From the NCBI GenBank assembly GCA_037176845.1, contig JAYKXP010000003.1, positions 1,178,001 to 1,242,000 on the forward strand: DNA of 64,000 bases, given 5' to 3'. Position numbers and translations under genes: made by a program. Source of the DNA: Paramarasmius palmivorus (taxonomy: Eukaryota > Basidiomycota > Agaricomycetes > Agaricales > Marasmiaceae). Of this stretch, positions 10,229 through 22,410 are shown piece after piece; position 1 is the first letter of the stretch, and every line of letters begins with the position of its first letter. The notes under the pieces are model-generated. The model was given only the letters and a program-made list of their open reading frames with translations. It was not told where the DNA came from and ran no database searches.

Positions 10229-12042
10229 ATGGCGGCCAGATCTTCTTCCAAACCGTCTCGAAGACGCGCTCCTTCAATGTCTGTGCTCACCAACAATATT
10301 GAGTATGTCTTGTAGCTGAAGGAGCTTGTCTTGCGATTGACTTCTATACTGCCAGGTATGACGAAAAACATCATTTAACTGGGCCTTTTATGCCCCAAAC
10401 GTGGGTTCATAGTATTGCAAACCGTTTTTATGCTCAAGAAATCTCATTTATTTTGGTAGACCGCTGGGTGCTTCAACTCCAATGCGGACGCGTTCGCCTG
10501 TCTCAAAAACACCCCCACAACCACCGGTATCTCCCTGGCTCAAGTGGGCTGTCGAACCTGGTAAGCACCGAGTACTTTCTCTGCGGAATTTATACGAATC
10601 ACCACCACTCATGCCTCGTGTTCTTCTTCTCTAGTATCGGCCCTGAAAGTCCTCGTCATCCCAATTATCCTCTATGTGAACTGGGAGCTCCTTTCGCCTG
10701 TGCTCACAGAACATGTCTTTCCTCGACTCAACATTAGCAAGGATGGTCATATATCTAATCCATTCGCACCATTTTTCCTCCTTTCCAACCCAGTGGAGTC
10801 ATCGTCTCCTGACGACCAACGCTACGCCAAAAGTTACTTTGACCTATTGTTCATCGCATATTACATTGTATTCTGGTCTCTCGTCAGACAAGTCATTACT
10901 ATCGACTTGTGCCGGCCTCTTGCCAGACGGTTTGGAATAAGGAAGGAGCACAAGTTGGATAGGTTTGGTGAGCAGGGCTATGCGGTGATTTACTTTGCGG
11001 TTATGGGTGCTTGGGGTTATGTGCGTATCAAAATCCACTTTGCGTCGTTCTTACACTGATATGTGAACAGAGAATCATGAAGCAACAGCCTACATACTGG
11101 TACCAGACACAACACTTTTGGATTGGCGAGTCTCTGATGATTACCATCCTCACCTCACGTGTTGACAACAAACCGTAGATTATCCTCACTGGGACATGAA
11201 GCCTGAACTCAAACGATACTACTTGATGCAAATGGCCTATTGGGCACAGCAGCTCATTGTCATGGTCTTGGGACTTGAAAAGCCTCGAAAGGATTACTAT
11301 GAACTCGTCGCTCATCATGCGGTGACTATTTGGCTTGTTGGGTTAGTCGTCTACCTTCTTGGATATATAAACTCCTTTTGATTTTCTTCTAGATGGAGCT
11401 ACCTCGTCAACCTTACACTCATCGGCAATGCGGTTTACATGAGTATGGATATCCCAGATGCAGTTCTAGCGGTGAGTGTTTGTACTAATACTACCGAGCC
11501 GCCCGTTTATTCCCTCTAGTTCTCTAAACTGTTGAACTACATGCGTCGAGATATAATGAAAGTTGTCTCCTTTGCAGCGCTCGTCTTTATCTGGAGGTGA
11601 GTGTCTTTCTCGTCATTAGAACCACAGCTAAGATGGTCTATAGCTACTTCCGACATGTTCTCAATTGGTACATTTTGTGGTCTGTATGGTTTGAATACGA
11701 CTTGGTCCCGTGGGTCTCTTTTCTTCCATACGCACCACCGCTTTATTGACCACTTTCTCGAACAGTGAAACGTCCCAACGTTGGATTTGGGAAGACGGCA
11801 CATATCTTGTATGGTGGATGAAATATCAAGTGTTTATTCCCTTGTTCCTGCTCCAGCTCCTCAACTTGTTCTGGTACTTCCTTATCATGCGGATTCTTTA
11901 CCGGTATGTCGTCTCTATTCATTGTGATAGACGCTGTCACTCAATCACATACAGTGCTGTATTTAGTAGCCAGTTGGACGATGACCGATCTGATGACGAA
12001 GATGACGGTGACGATGAAGACGAAAAGGAGAAGGAGGATTGA
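10229..12042 (+). CDS. LAG1: Ceramide synthase (LAG1/LAC1, TLC domain)
   Basis: Acyl-CoA-dependent ceramide synthase of the endoplasmic reticulum membrane; it acylates sphingoid bases to (dihydro)ceramide. I read eleven exons: 10229-10302, 10356-10400, 10460-10560, 10635-11020, 11071-11125, 11179-11341, 11393-11471, 11520-11596, 11644-11709, 11766-11903 and 11955-12042. They sum to 1,272 nt, 423 aa. The TLC domain holds the Lag1 motif with its twin histidines (YYELVAHHAVTIWLVGWSYL), followed by conserved MSMDIPDAVLAFSKLLNY. Six or more hydrophobic helices are evident, and the tail is an acidic Asp/Glu run. The intron after 11125 uses a GC donor (GCGAGT). The upstream start at 10229 is inferred from two phase-compatible small exons; the next in-frame ATG is at 10482. 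Confidence 0.9.
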
Positions 12043-12293
12043 TACCCAAATACATGGATCGAGGAGAGTTTAGAGGAAGAGGACAACGCGCTTTATGACA
12101 ATCATTTGCCACACTACTTACCTTTCATGCTTACAGTACTTGCACACATCTCTTTCCCCAGTATAATACTTGCTTCCACTCTGTTGTTTTTTCAAATACA
12201 AGCGTGCAATTCAACGTTACAAATGCACGAAAAAAAAACGAGAAATATCAAGACAGATGTACACTAAATGGCAACTGCGAGAGACCATGTTCA

Positions 12294-13893
12294 TCATGCA
12301 CCCAGGAGATCCTCCTGATCAGACCAGTCGTCATTCTCATAGGGACTGAAATCAACCCTGAGGGTCCCGTCGCTACCGGTTCGGTTTGGCCATCGCCGTT
12401 CGCGCTGAACGTCGAGAGTCTCGCCTTGGGCCATTTCCTTGCACGCAAGTAGGGTGTACTAACCGGTCATCTTCTCAGCTCGCATTTCCTGACAATAAAA
12501 CATCAACTTACGTGGGCATCATTTCCAGCATTATGAAGGAACTGAGTTGGAATCTGAAGGTGCGCACAGACTCTTTGGAGGGAATGGCGGTTTTCGTTTT
12601 CTCCATCGCCCACTAATGCGCCAAAGAGGTCATCAGTATCGACAACGAATAAACCTGGCTCGGGCTTGTCGTCTGGCAAGACGTAGGACACGTCACTTAT
12701 GTCGACCTCCACTGAACTGCTCTTGAGGTATCTGGAGCCTAATCAGAACACTGATGAAAACTTAAGAGTAACGACCTACTTGACATCCTGAGTGGGATCA
12801 TGAAAGACTAGGAAACAGGTGCCCATAGATCGTAAGCGCTGGAATAATCCTTGAATCCTTCGTTTGAACTCCGCCTTTGTGATAATTTGACTCTCTCCAA
12901 AATTATAGTGCTAGGAATATGTCAGTGAGTTGTTTCAAGACTGACAAGAGAAAACTAACGTCGCGGTTACCGGTGACCCATCTAGTATTCTGGTAGCCCT
13001 TATGTTCTTTGACAATGAAGTGACCATCTTCAAACACCTCTTTACCTTCATCCCAGTAGATTAAACTGTAACCGAACTCAGTGATGAGAGTGTGATCCTA
13101 TAGGGGACGGTACAAGTGAATGGCCGCAAAATTGAAAAGGCGCGTTGTAAACTTACATACTCCCAACCCTCAAAGTCCATAGCACACCAAGCATACTGGT
13201 TGGTCTTGAAAAACTTGTTTACGCGGTCGAAAAGGATCCTCCTTGACATGAGGCGAGGACTGGAGCCTTTCTTGAGCTTTTTGTTATTCTTGTCAAGGAT
13301 CTGGGTGTTGTTGTATTCATTATTGATACCAAAAGACCAGCTTCTCGTCCTACCTTGATGGCTCCTCGCAGTGAGCCACCATCTTTGTAGACTCTTGTCG
13401 TGACATAGCGAAGATCGCTTCCTTCAACAAGCAGACACTCGGAATATGGCAACGGAATGATGTTTTGGGTGAGCTTCATTGCATGAAGCCAGTAACGTAT
13501 GTAGTCGACCTGAGCAGACTTGAAAAGCAATCTTTCTTCTCCTGAATGAAAGGTCCCTAGGGCGTGCCTTCAGTACGCTGAGGTATTAGATGGGTTGTTG
13601 GCACGTACCGATGTACATCTGTACACCATCGACCCCTTCAATGTGTAACGGATGATCCGGATGTACGATAGCATCGTGAGCTTGAAAATAATCAACATAT
13701 TGTGCGATGAAAAGACCTGATGACACGAACCAAGGATGGCCTTTACCGCTTCCCGGTCACTGTCAGAAAGAACCTGCGGCCTGAATGTCATGAGAGAGTA
13801 GTCATTTGAGGCCGTAGATCAGAAAACCTACCACTCAAACCATATATCTGTGTATCGATAATAGCCAGTTATGATGGGTGCGTTGACGGTCAT
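12294..13893 (-). CDS. Gfd2/YDR514C-like RNase H-fold protein
   Basis: Belongs to the fungal family whose C-terminal domain resembles Gfd2/YDR514C, with a ribonuclease H-like fold. Recognisable blocks in order: AHDAIVHPDHPLHIEG, DGVQMYIGTFHSGEERL, AWCAMDFEGWEY, LITEFGYSLIYWDEG, FIVKEHKGYQNTRWVTGNRD, HYNFGESQIITKAEFKRRIQ, FLVFHDPTQDVKYL, GLFVVDTDDLFGAL, and LQIPTQFLHNAGNDAHYTLL. These supply D-x-E, a later Asp pair and H-x4-D, a DEDDh-like set. Exons are joined by introns of about 50-60 nt; one has a GTTCGT donor before AHDAIV, another a GTAAGT donor after GNDAH. It ends with TGA at 12294-12296. It is divergent from CENP-A. Confidence 0.8.
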
Positions 13894-14868
<975 letters not shown>

Positions 14869-15145
14869 CGATTTATTCAGTCAATGTATCCAACATATTA
14901 CGATATCCTTGTACAATAGGGAGGCAAGGCGGACAGTTTAATGGTTAATGCATCGGTATGTCACCTGCAAAGGAATGAAAACATTAGTTTACATTGACAA
15001 ATACATGGAGATGGGATGAGAGGTCATATTAGATCAAGAGAAGATCACCAGAACCCGCATGTTCATCTTATGAACGTCAAGTAGGGGTTCCTCCAACCAC
15101 TTTTCTAGTCATTCCAAACACACTAAGAAATATCACTCACATGCA

Positions 15146-16382
15146 TCATCGCTTCTTGTTAGCATTGTCGGTCGTCGAGCGCTGGTCTCTCGCGTTTGAA
15201 AACGCTTGCAGCGCCGAAGCTGACCCCGCAACGTTCTTCATTTTGGTCTTTGAGGGTGCAGGTGCCACTTTGATTGCCTGCGGCTCTTGCATATGGGGCG
15301 AGTTTAACATTGAGCCATATAGTCTCCGCTTCCTTTGTGCGTCGATATAATTCAATATCCAAGTCTGAACGAGACCAAACGCGGCCGAGGTAACCCAATA
15401 GAGACATACAGCCTGTTGAGATTGTCAGTAAGCATAAACGTCGGCCAAACTTATAGACCTACACCAGGTGCAATGGCTCCGAGACCTATACGACCGACCG
15501 ACAACGCCCTCATAATAGATTTTACAATCTTCTGAGGCTCTATATGACGCACTCCCTTTTCTTGGGCAGCCTGTTCCTTCTTTTCCTGAATCTCCTTCTG
15601 CATGCGCTTCTCAGAGGCGGTAAGGACCCAGCTATTAGCTTCTACATTCGCCATGGTAAGCAAGCCCAAGATGACAGGCATGGTCATCGTTGGGTCAGCG
15701 TGATTTAACGTGGTCAGAGTGAAAAACGATTCGGCGTCGAATCCAGAGAAGGGGTCCATAGAGAGGCGAGCAAAGACCACAGTGAGAATGACGAAAGGTG
15801 GCATTTGAGAGAGCGGAGGGACGGCCATGGTTACTAGTGGATTGCAGTTGTGTATTTTCCATAGTTCTTTTCGACGAGCCTTCATCTATGAAACACATTA
15901 GAGAAGGTGATTGAGCAACGAGATGGTCCCCATACTATGGCTTCACACCGCTGGGAATGGACTTTTTTGAGGTATTCCTTGTCTCCCGTTATCCGTTCTC
16001 GTTGCATAGCTTCAAACTCTTGTTGAGCTACGATGGGTTTCTCTTTGCGAAGTACCGGGAGTACATTTTCCTCCATACGACGTGCGCGGCTACTTCCCTA
16101 TACGAACTTGTAAATGAAAATGAAGAACGAGTAAAGAAGACAAGCACACACCCATAGTGCAACGGGGAGACACGCTAGACGTGCTGCGACGGTCACCAAT
16201 ATGATTGTCGCACTGTATGCAGGAATTTCGGGTGGATAAGGAAGAGCGACGGCGAGGTCAAGAAAGCCATTACAGAGGCCCTGGATAAAGGTACGTCTTC
16301 CTAGTGGTAGGTCGCGTCGTAAGGGAAGATGTCGATGACCGGCAATGCGTAGTGGTCGTTGCAGAGATGCACGAAGCAACAT
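15146..16382 (-). CDS. COX18: Mitochondrial inner-membrane insertase COX18 (Oxa1/YidC family)
   Basis: Translocates the C-terminal tail of cytochrome oxidase subunit 2 across the mitochondrial inner membrane. The N-terminus is basic and Arg-rich without acidic residues, as in a matrix presequence. The Oxa1-family core begins at LPYPPEIPAYSATIILVTV and includes a charged matrix loop (EFEAMQRERITGDKEYLKKV). Further membrane segments follow (NPLVTMAVPPLSQMPPFVIL, MTMPVILGLLTMANVEANSW and a final helix near VCLYWVTSAAFGLVQTWIL). The tail is Lys/Arg-rich (MKNVAGSAS...ANKKR). At least four exons are joined by short introns. COX18 rather than OXA1 is favoured by the short length and the LPYPP block. 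Confidence 0.85.
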
Positions 16383-16617
16383 GCTCTAGCGCTCATTATG
16401 GAAATTTACGATACCCTTTGGGTCAGTGTCAGTTTCACTCGGTAATTCCTTTGAATTCCAGCGACCTCGACGATTTCTTTTCATCGTAACAACATCGTGT
16501 GGGTGCATAACGAAATAGAAAAAATTCATATGCAGTACGATAAGGCATGTCATAGGTCCTACAGCCATACACCACTATTCACTAGTCGACCGTCTCCCCA
16601 TAATAAACTCTACACAC

Positions 16618-17394
16618 TCAGAAGGCCATCTGGTGTGGGTATTGGCCCTTTGAGAGCCCGAATGTCGAGTTAAGGTATTTCGCGAGTGACTCGGTCTTCT
16701 TCACGGCAGCAATGACAGCCTTATCAACCTCCTTCTGGTCGGCAGCCTTGCCCTCAGCAAGTTGCTTGGTTTGAGGCTTGCCATCGGCAAAGAACTCCTC
16801 CTCTGCTGACTTGGAGCCCTTGGTGGCGGGTTTTGCGAAGTACGCGTCGTTTATTTTTTCGTCGACCTGTTGCAAGAAAAATATGCGATCAGGCTGTGAT
16901 CAACAATCCAAGTAGCAAAATAAACGCACCTTGAAATCACCAAGGTCGAGGTTGGTAGAGGTGGCAATAACGTAGGCCTGGTTGACCCGTCGAAGAGGGA
17001 CACCGTTGACCTTGAAAGGACCGGTGACCAGCAACAGACCGCTTTCCAGCTGCTTCAAGAAGACAACCCTCTTTCCTCGGAAGCGACCAGCCAATAAGAT
17101 AAGAACGGTACCGGGCGTTATCGAAGAACGCAATTGTGTGGGTTTGGGGGATTTACGGCTCTTCTTTGGCTGGCGAACGTCCTCTGCGGGGTAGAATCGG
17201 GGTGCTTTGGAAGTGGGGACAAGACGCTTTCCGCCGTTCTTTTCACCGCCAACTGTCTTCTCGACAGTCTCCGGTGTTGGCTCCTCTGCCTTCTTTTCAG
17301 TCTTCTTCTGGCCCTTGTAGAGACCCCGCTTTGCGAAAACTTGGGAACGAGAGAGACGGCCGACACCGGGGGCGAGTTCTTTGCTTCTGGCCAT
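16618..17394 (-). CDS. RPL6: 60S ribosomal protein L6 (eL6)
   Basis: Structural protein of the large cytosolic ribosomal subunit. Two exons, 17394-16930 and 16866-16618, encode 237 aa. The core reads [59 protein letters not shown], then after the intron [12 protein letters not shown], all diagnostic of eL6 and its KOW-type fold. The N-terminal 90 residues are a Lys/Pro/Glu-rich extension, longer than in yeast L6. The C-terminal segment has Lys/Glu-rich repeats. The start is the ATG at 17394, immediately followed by basic residues. Confidence 0.93.
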
Positions 17395-17694
17395 CTATGA
17401 GATGATGAGAAATGGTAGTAATATCTTGGAATTTGAGGATGAATACCTTGATCTTGAGGACGGCGATACCTTTGACGATGGATTGCTATACTCGACTGTA
17501 GTTTGCCGGACGCGGCCAGCCACCAAACCTTATTTTCATCGACTGCACAGTTCCTGCGGAGACTGCCGAAGACACTCTCACGGGGTTAGGGTTGCTCTTC
17601 ATCTAGGATCTAATCTAATCTGAACTAACCGGCAGGCTATGTAACCTCCAGCCGTCATGCACGTTCGGACCTCGCAAGCCTCTCGTCTACCACC

Positions 17695-18690
17695 ATGTCT
17701 ACAGCAGGCAAGTTAATTTCAGTCCCCAATTTCTTCTTTACTGAGATGTCCTCAGACGACCGCGCGGTAATCTGGTTCGATATCGACAACACGCTCTATT
17801 CTGCAAGTTCAAAGGTAGGATCCAAGTGACATTGACCCAAGGACAACTCACCAATCTCAGTTGCCAGATATCTCATGCAATGGGCGTTAGGATTCACGCT
17901 TACTTTGTCAATGAACTTGGATTGAGTCACGAAGAGGCTTCCAAGCTGCATCACAGTTACTATACCCAATATGGACTCGCATTGGCGGGTCTCATCAAGC
18001 ACCACCAAGTAGGTAATATCAATCTCCAGTTATTGAAAGGAATGCATTTAAACGTTCCTTGGGTTCAGATCCAATAGATTTTGATCGGAAATGTGATCAA
18101 TCCCTGCCGTTAGAAGACATGATTAAACCTTCTCCAACCCTTCGCAAACTCTTTGAGGATATAGACAGGACAAAGTTTCGGGTTTGGGCTTTGACAAATG
18201 CCTACCGACCGGTATGTTCTTCAAGCACCCTATTTCGGCAATAGCTAACAAAACATAGCATGCCGAACGCGTACTCCGTATTCTCAATCTCACGGACCAA
18301 ATAGAGGGCCTGGTGTATTGCGACTATGAAGCGAAAGATCTTACCAGCAAACCTGATCCCATCTACTATCAAAGAGTACGTCTCATCCCTCTATTCCCGG
18401 CCATAATACTGATAGCTCACACATAGGCCATGGCGAAGGCCGGAATCACGGATCCATCCAAATGCTACTTTGTAGATGACAACTTCCGGAACGTCGAATC
18501 CGCTTTACAACTGGGTTGGACTCATTCGGTCTACTTCTGCGAGAAAGGACTAGAGACTGTCGAAGGAGGCAAAGTAATGGAGATCAACGCCAAAGCTTCC
18601 GGGTTAACCAATGGCCGAGAACATGTCACTACAATTAGTGATCTGGAGGAACTCAGAACTGTTTGGCCAGAGGTTTTTAAGAGTACCTAG
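17695..18690 (+). CDS. SDT1: Pyrimidine 5'-nucleotidase (SDT1-like, HAD superfamily)
   Basis: HAD phosphatase that dephosphorylates pyrimidine (and related) nucleoside monophosphates. All four HAD motifs are present: I, WFDIDNTLYSAS (DxDxT); II, WALTNAYRPHAERVL; III, the Lys of SKPDPIYYQ; IV, CYFVDDNFRN. The cap region includes LGLSHEEASKLHHSYYTQYG, typical of the Sdt1/Phm8 group. I count five exons split by introns after SASSK, after KHHQV, before HAERV and before AMAKAG. The start at 17695 gives a short leader; an in-frame ATG at about 17743 (MSSDDRAVIWF) is an alternative. The gene is divergent from RPL6. Confidence 0.88.
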
Positions 18691-18805
18691 TGGATTTTGG
18701 TAATTCACTGTAGAATAGTGTAGAGTGATAGTGTTCATAATGTACATGTGCAACATCTTGGAACTTGACCACCATCATATCAGTGGTCACCAATTGCATA
18801 CTGAA

Positions 18806-19318
18806 ATGGTCGACTACCACCCAAAGCACCCTCAACCTTTCACGCTTACCGAAGCAGTCCTATTTGACGTCTCCACAATCACTGAAGGTTGAACTCACAA
18901 TTCTTCAGCGGTACGCCAGTCTTGATCACACTTCACCCCAGAAATATCTCGGTTGCAAAACTCTCTCCTACACCTCCGTCAAACGCAACAACTTCTCAAA
19001 GAGGCTCTCGAAGAAGACGACAAAGATGTTGAATTGAAGGCTGCGTATGAGGAGAATGACCAACTCATGTATGTCCATCCTGTTCTCAATCGCGTCGAAC
19101 AGTTCTTTGACATTTACTTTGGGCTAAACAGACCGGCCCAGGAAGAACGGATAACGATTCTCAAGATGGCTCTTGCGGAGAAGGGAGTGATTGCTGGAAA
19201 GCATTACGATCTCGAAACACCAAAGACGAATCCTTCGACAGCTTCATCTGCAGTCGGGAACCCAGTTGCATCAGCGGATACTACAGCTGATGAAGCAGAT
19301 GGCGGTATACACCTTTGA
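18806..19318 (+). CDS. Small conserved coiled-coil protein, unknown function
   Basis: Three exons give a protein of about 120 aa. The N-terminus FTLTEAVLFDVSTITEEISR leads into a leucine/glutamine-rich helix (LQNSLLHLRQTQQLLKEALE) that should form a coiled coil. A second helical block follows (EERITILKMALAEKGVIAGK), then a Ser/Thr/Ala-rich tail. Intron 1 (GTTGAA...CCCCAG) and intron 2 (GTATGT...AAACAG) both preserve frame. I recognise the arrangement as one seen in conserved small basidiomycete proteins but cannot name a function. It follows the nucleotidase gene in tandem, 115 bp downstream. Confidence 0.65.
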
Positions 19319-19419
19319 AGATCAGGGAGACTGGGATACAGTGCTCAGAGACATTACATTAACAATTGTACAATTACAGCGAAATATACATGCATAGGTC
19401 CATATTGCAGCTACTACTA

Positions 19420-20908
19420 TTAGAACAATGTAACGGAGACCACCTGGGAAGATTCGGAGACTTCGAGTATTATACCGTCGTAGCCATAGACTACGCCAGG
19501 GAAAATATTGTCAACGAAACGGCCTGGGCAAGGCTTGGATGGCTTACGTCGTGTCGTAGAACTGGGAAGTGTTATATGGTCTTCGTCGTCTGTCCGGTCG
19601 AGTAGCATCGAGGGTGCTGGTTGGCGAGGGCTGAGGAAGTGACTGATTGTTTCGAACTAATGAAATGTCAAGACTCTGTCTAGACTTTCAAAGTGATACT
19701 CACCCTATCATAGAAACGCTTCCTCGGAGGCGTGTCTAGATCCCTGTATTAGAGAATGCTATTTGGATCATCTAGGAGACTGACCGTCTTCATCATCTTC
19801 AGGTTTACCCTCGATTTCCCAGTTACAGCGTTTGTATCGTTGGAAGAGCGGTGTACCAGGCTAGAAATGACTGAATATACAGAGACCACCTCAAATACGA
19901 GATACGAACCACATTGGAGTGTAACACAATCTTCTTCACTTTATGGTCAATGCCTGATATGAGGAAGTCGATACCATGCTGGAAGTAGTTGTAGAAGTCT
20001 GCCGCAATGAGCGTGTCAATCGAGGAATGGCCTGGAACGAAGGTGTACATACATGATGTTTCCGGTCCCTCTACTTCTGGGTTTGTAGAATGTATCATCA
20101 TCCTGTCGTCTTCCTTGTAATGTTTTCGGAGTGGCGGTCCTAATATAACATTTAGGTCTTGTGCGGTTGTGCTTCCTAGCTTTATATGAGCTGGCTTAGA
20201 TGTAGCAGGATGAAAGTGCAATGTAATGCCATCATGAACCTGATGATCGGTAAGTAGCTGTTTCATTAGGACATGTCGACGCACACACCTTCACTAGAGC
20301 TAGTGAAATATCACCATCCATTACTGGACACTCTATAACTTCTCCCAGAGCATCATCTTCCTTATCCATTCCTTTCTGCGAAACCAGCACTCGTTTGACC
20401 TCCTGCATCCTATCCTCGCTTGACCTTGCGCTTTTGCGACCTTCACCAATTACATCTTCATCGAAGCTGAACCATAATCCAGGGTATCGCAAATCATCTC
20501 CAGGATAAGTAGGACCAAACGTACGACTAACTCCGACCCTTCTCAATATCTCCTCACTCGAAGATAATATGGTGTCTTTGTAACGAAGCGTAACTGGTGG
20601 ATTGGGATCTCGGAGCTTGCGGATACATATTGTGTGTAGTCGCTGGTGTTTACCGGAGAATAAGAGATCGACGTGAGGGCGTAGATGCAATATTATTGGA
20701 GTCGTAGCTGATGCATCTGGGTCATACTTGACGTCGACCTGGGGGAATGCATGCTGTAATCGACGAACTGTATCGACGACAGTCCAGAGAGATGATCCTG
20801 TGGCGTGCCTTAGAACGTGAAAATTGGATTCTAATAAAGACTGCTACCAAGATCAAACATGCCAACCCCACTCCCAGGGCGAACATCAACGTCGAGGGTA
20901 GAGAACAT
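19420..20908 (-). CDS. PHAF1/UPF0183 family protein
   Basis: Homologue of the UPF0183 family (human C16orf70/PHAF1, a factor that binds autophagosome membranes). Diagnostic stretches are LDVDVRPGSGVGMFDLG, joined by a 50-nt intron to SSLWTVVDTVRRLQ, then FPQVDVKYD, VTLRYKDTILSSSEEIL, GPTYPGDDLRYPGLWFSFDE, ILGPPLRKHYKEDDRMMIHS, DFYNYFQHGIDFLISGIDHK and KKIVLHSNVPGTPLFQRYKR. The C-terminus VVYGYDGIILEVSESS ends in VSVTLF, as the family does. At least six exons. The start at 20908 (MFSTLDVDV) is the closest ATG upstream of the conserved block. The role in fungi is not established from sequence. Confidence 0.85.
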
Positions 20909-21158
20909 TGTGGTAGAGAGCAAGAGGGGTCTTGCACCCAAAATGGAAAGCGTGTAGCCCCACGTGGACATTTCAGGGTTGCTTCGACAGCGACGCGTCT
21001 GGCTTCTGTACTAACAGATGCCCTTTGACAAAGGTAATTACAAGGCAATTGCATTGATTATGATAGAATATAGTGACTTGACACAGCGCCAATCAGTATA
21101 ACCATCGTCACTGAGTACTGAGAAGTGACATGGCCCATAGCGACGGTGGTTTTTCGAC

Positions 21159-22372
21159 TTATAGCAGCCTAGCGAAGGAGCGGGTCAACTGAATTAATAC
21201 ACGGCTTGCTGTGTCTCCGTACATGTTTCGAGAAATGCGTGGCCCACTTCAGGGAGAATTCATCAGCAAGTGGTCTATGTGCACCAGCAATCCGCCACTT
21301 ACATGGTTGATGCTGTACCGGTCTGCCTAGATGTGGTATGTAGCGCACGACTGTGTCTGAAAAGTCAGGTTGGCTCAAATTCATACATTTTTAACACGCA
21401 CTGAGATGTACGCGGTAAGATGGCAGAGGCTCCAGAGGGTTTGTATGTGCTAGCCTGTTTGCTATTGAATGTCAGTAACCAATATGATACAACGCACGAT
21501 ACATCTTACTCCAATTTATGCAAGATCTCTCGACGCTTCGCTGCGTGATAAGCCCAATCGCTGGGACCCCTAATCAGTGACATGAAATAGGGCCTGTTTT
21601 CCTCCCCAATTCCTTCGTAGACCCCTTTCAAGCCCGGTTCAAGGCTACCGTCTGGCAAAAGTGGCGGTTCCGCGCGCATTGCTGGCGTGTACGTGAAAAG
21701 ATAGCCGAGGAAGGTACGCAGCCTAGTCTCAAGTGTTTTACTACGCATATGAAGGCCTCCTGGTGGCTCTAGAATCGTCGTAATCATGGAGTCGATAAAG
21801 GCATGCAGGGCGGGAAATCGAATAGTCGAGTCGTCGGAATGATACGCAGGAGATAGAGCTGTAGTCTTTGACAGATCGTGCATATTGAACGACCAGAATG
21901 AGGCGGGGTGAACAATAATGTGTTCAGGTACGTTTTGGTTGTCGGACGTTACCAAAGGAATGGCGTTGGGGAAGCATGGTGGTTGCAATGGATTGAAAAT
22001 CCGTAGTTCGACCCAATGTTGATAACCTTCTGGTACAGGCGCACGTCGATAACACGGCAGAGTTGAAGTGATAGTATCTGTTGCATGTTCTAGCAACTCA
22101 TCCGGGACAAGAATCTGAAATGTGAAGAGACCGGTGGGAACAAAATGGACAAAACTTAGAGCATCTTCTGCCCATACCACACATGGTATGCCAGCCTGAA
22201 CGAGAGCACGAGCGGGTGTGAGACGAGTATGTTGCTCTATGGGTCCAGATGGACTCTCGTCGTAAAGATGGACACCCATTCGTGGGAGAGTGAGAACAAG
22301 CTCAGAGTCTGGCACGTGGGCTGCTTGACGCGGTGTCCTTTCTTCCAGTCGCGTCTTGCGCAGATCCAACAC
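21159..22372 (-). CDS. Conserved hypothetical protein, unknown function; 5' end unresolved
   Basis: A long exon (about 22372 to 21510) reads FVLDLRKTRLEERTP, then ARALVQAGIPCVVWAEDALS and ILVPDELLEHATDTI, through to PSDWAYHAAKRREIL. The apparent stop at 21508-21506 lies inside an intron (21509-21462, GTAAGA donor). Three further small exons (21461-21402, 21356-21303, 21246-21159) keep frame and end in MYGDTASRVLIQLTRSFARL-L. No start codon is found in frame before residue 32 of the long exon, because a TAA precedes it. A short upstream exon, possibly overlapping the DPB2 leader, is likely. The globular central part has no motif I can name. Confidence 0.6.
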
Positions 22373-22410
22373 AAATTCTTAGCTGTCATACCTCCATAAC
22401 GACATACGAA

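Noticed and set aside
10003..10374. 123-codon minus-strand frame between ASH2 and LAG1
   Set aside because: It overlaps the end of ASH2 and the first LAG1 exons, which give a consistent plus-strand protein. No family signature.
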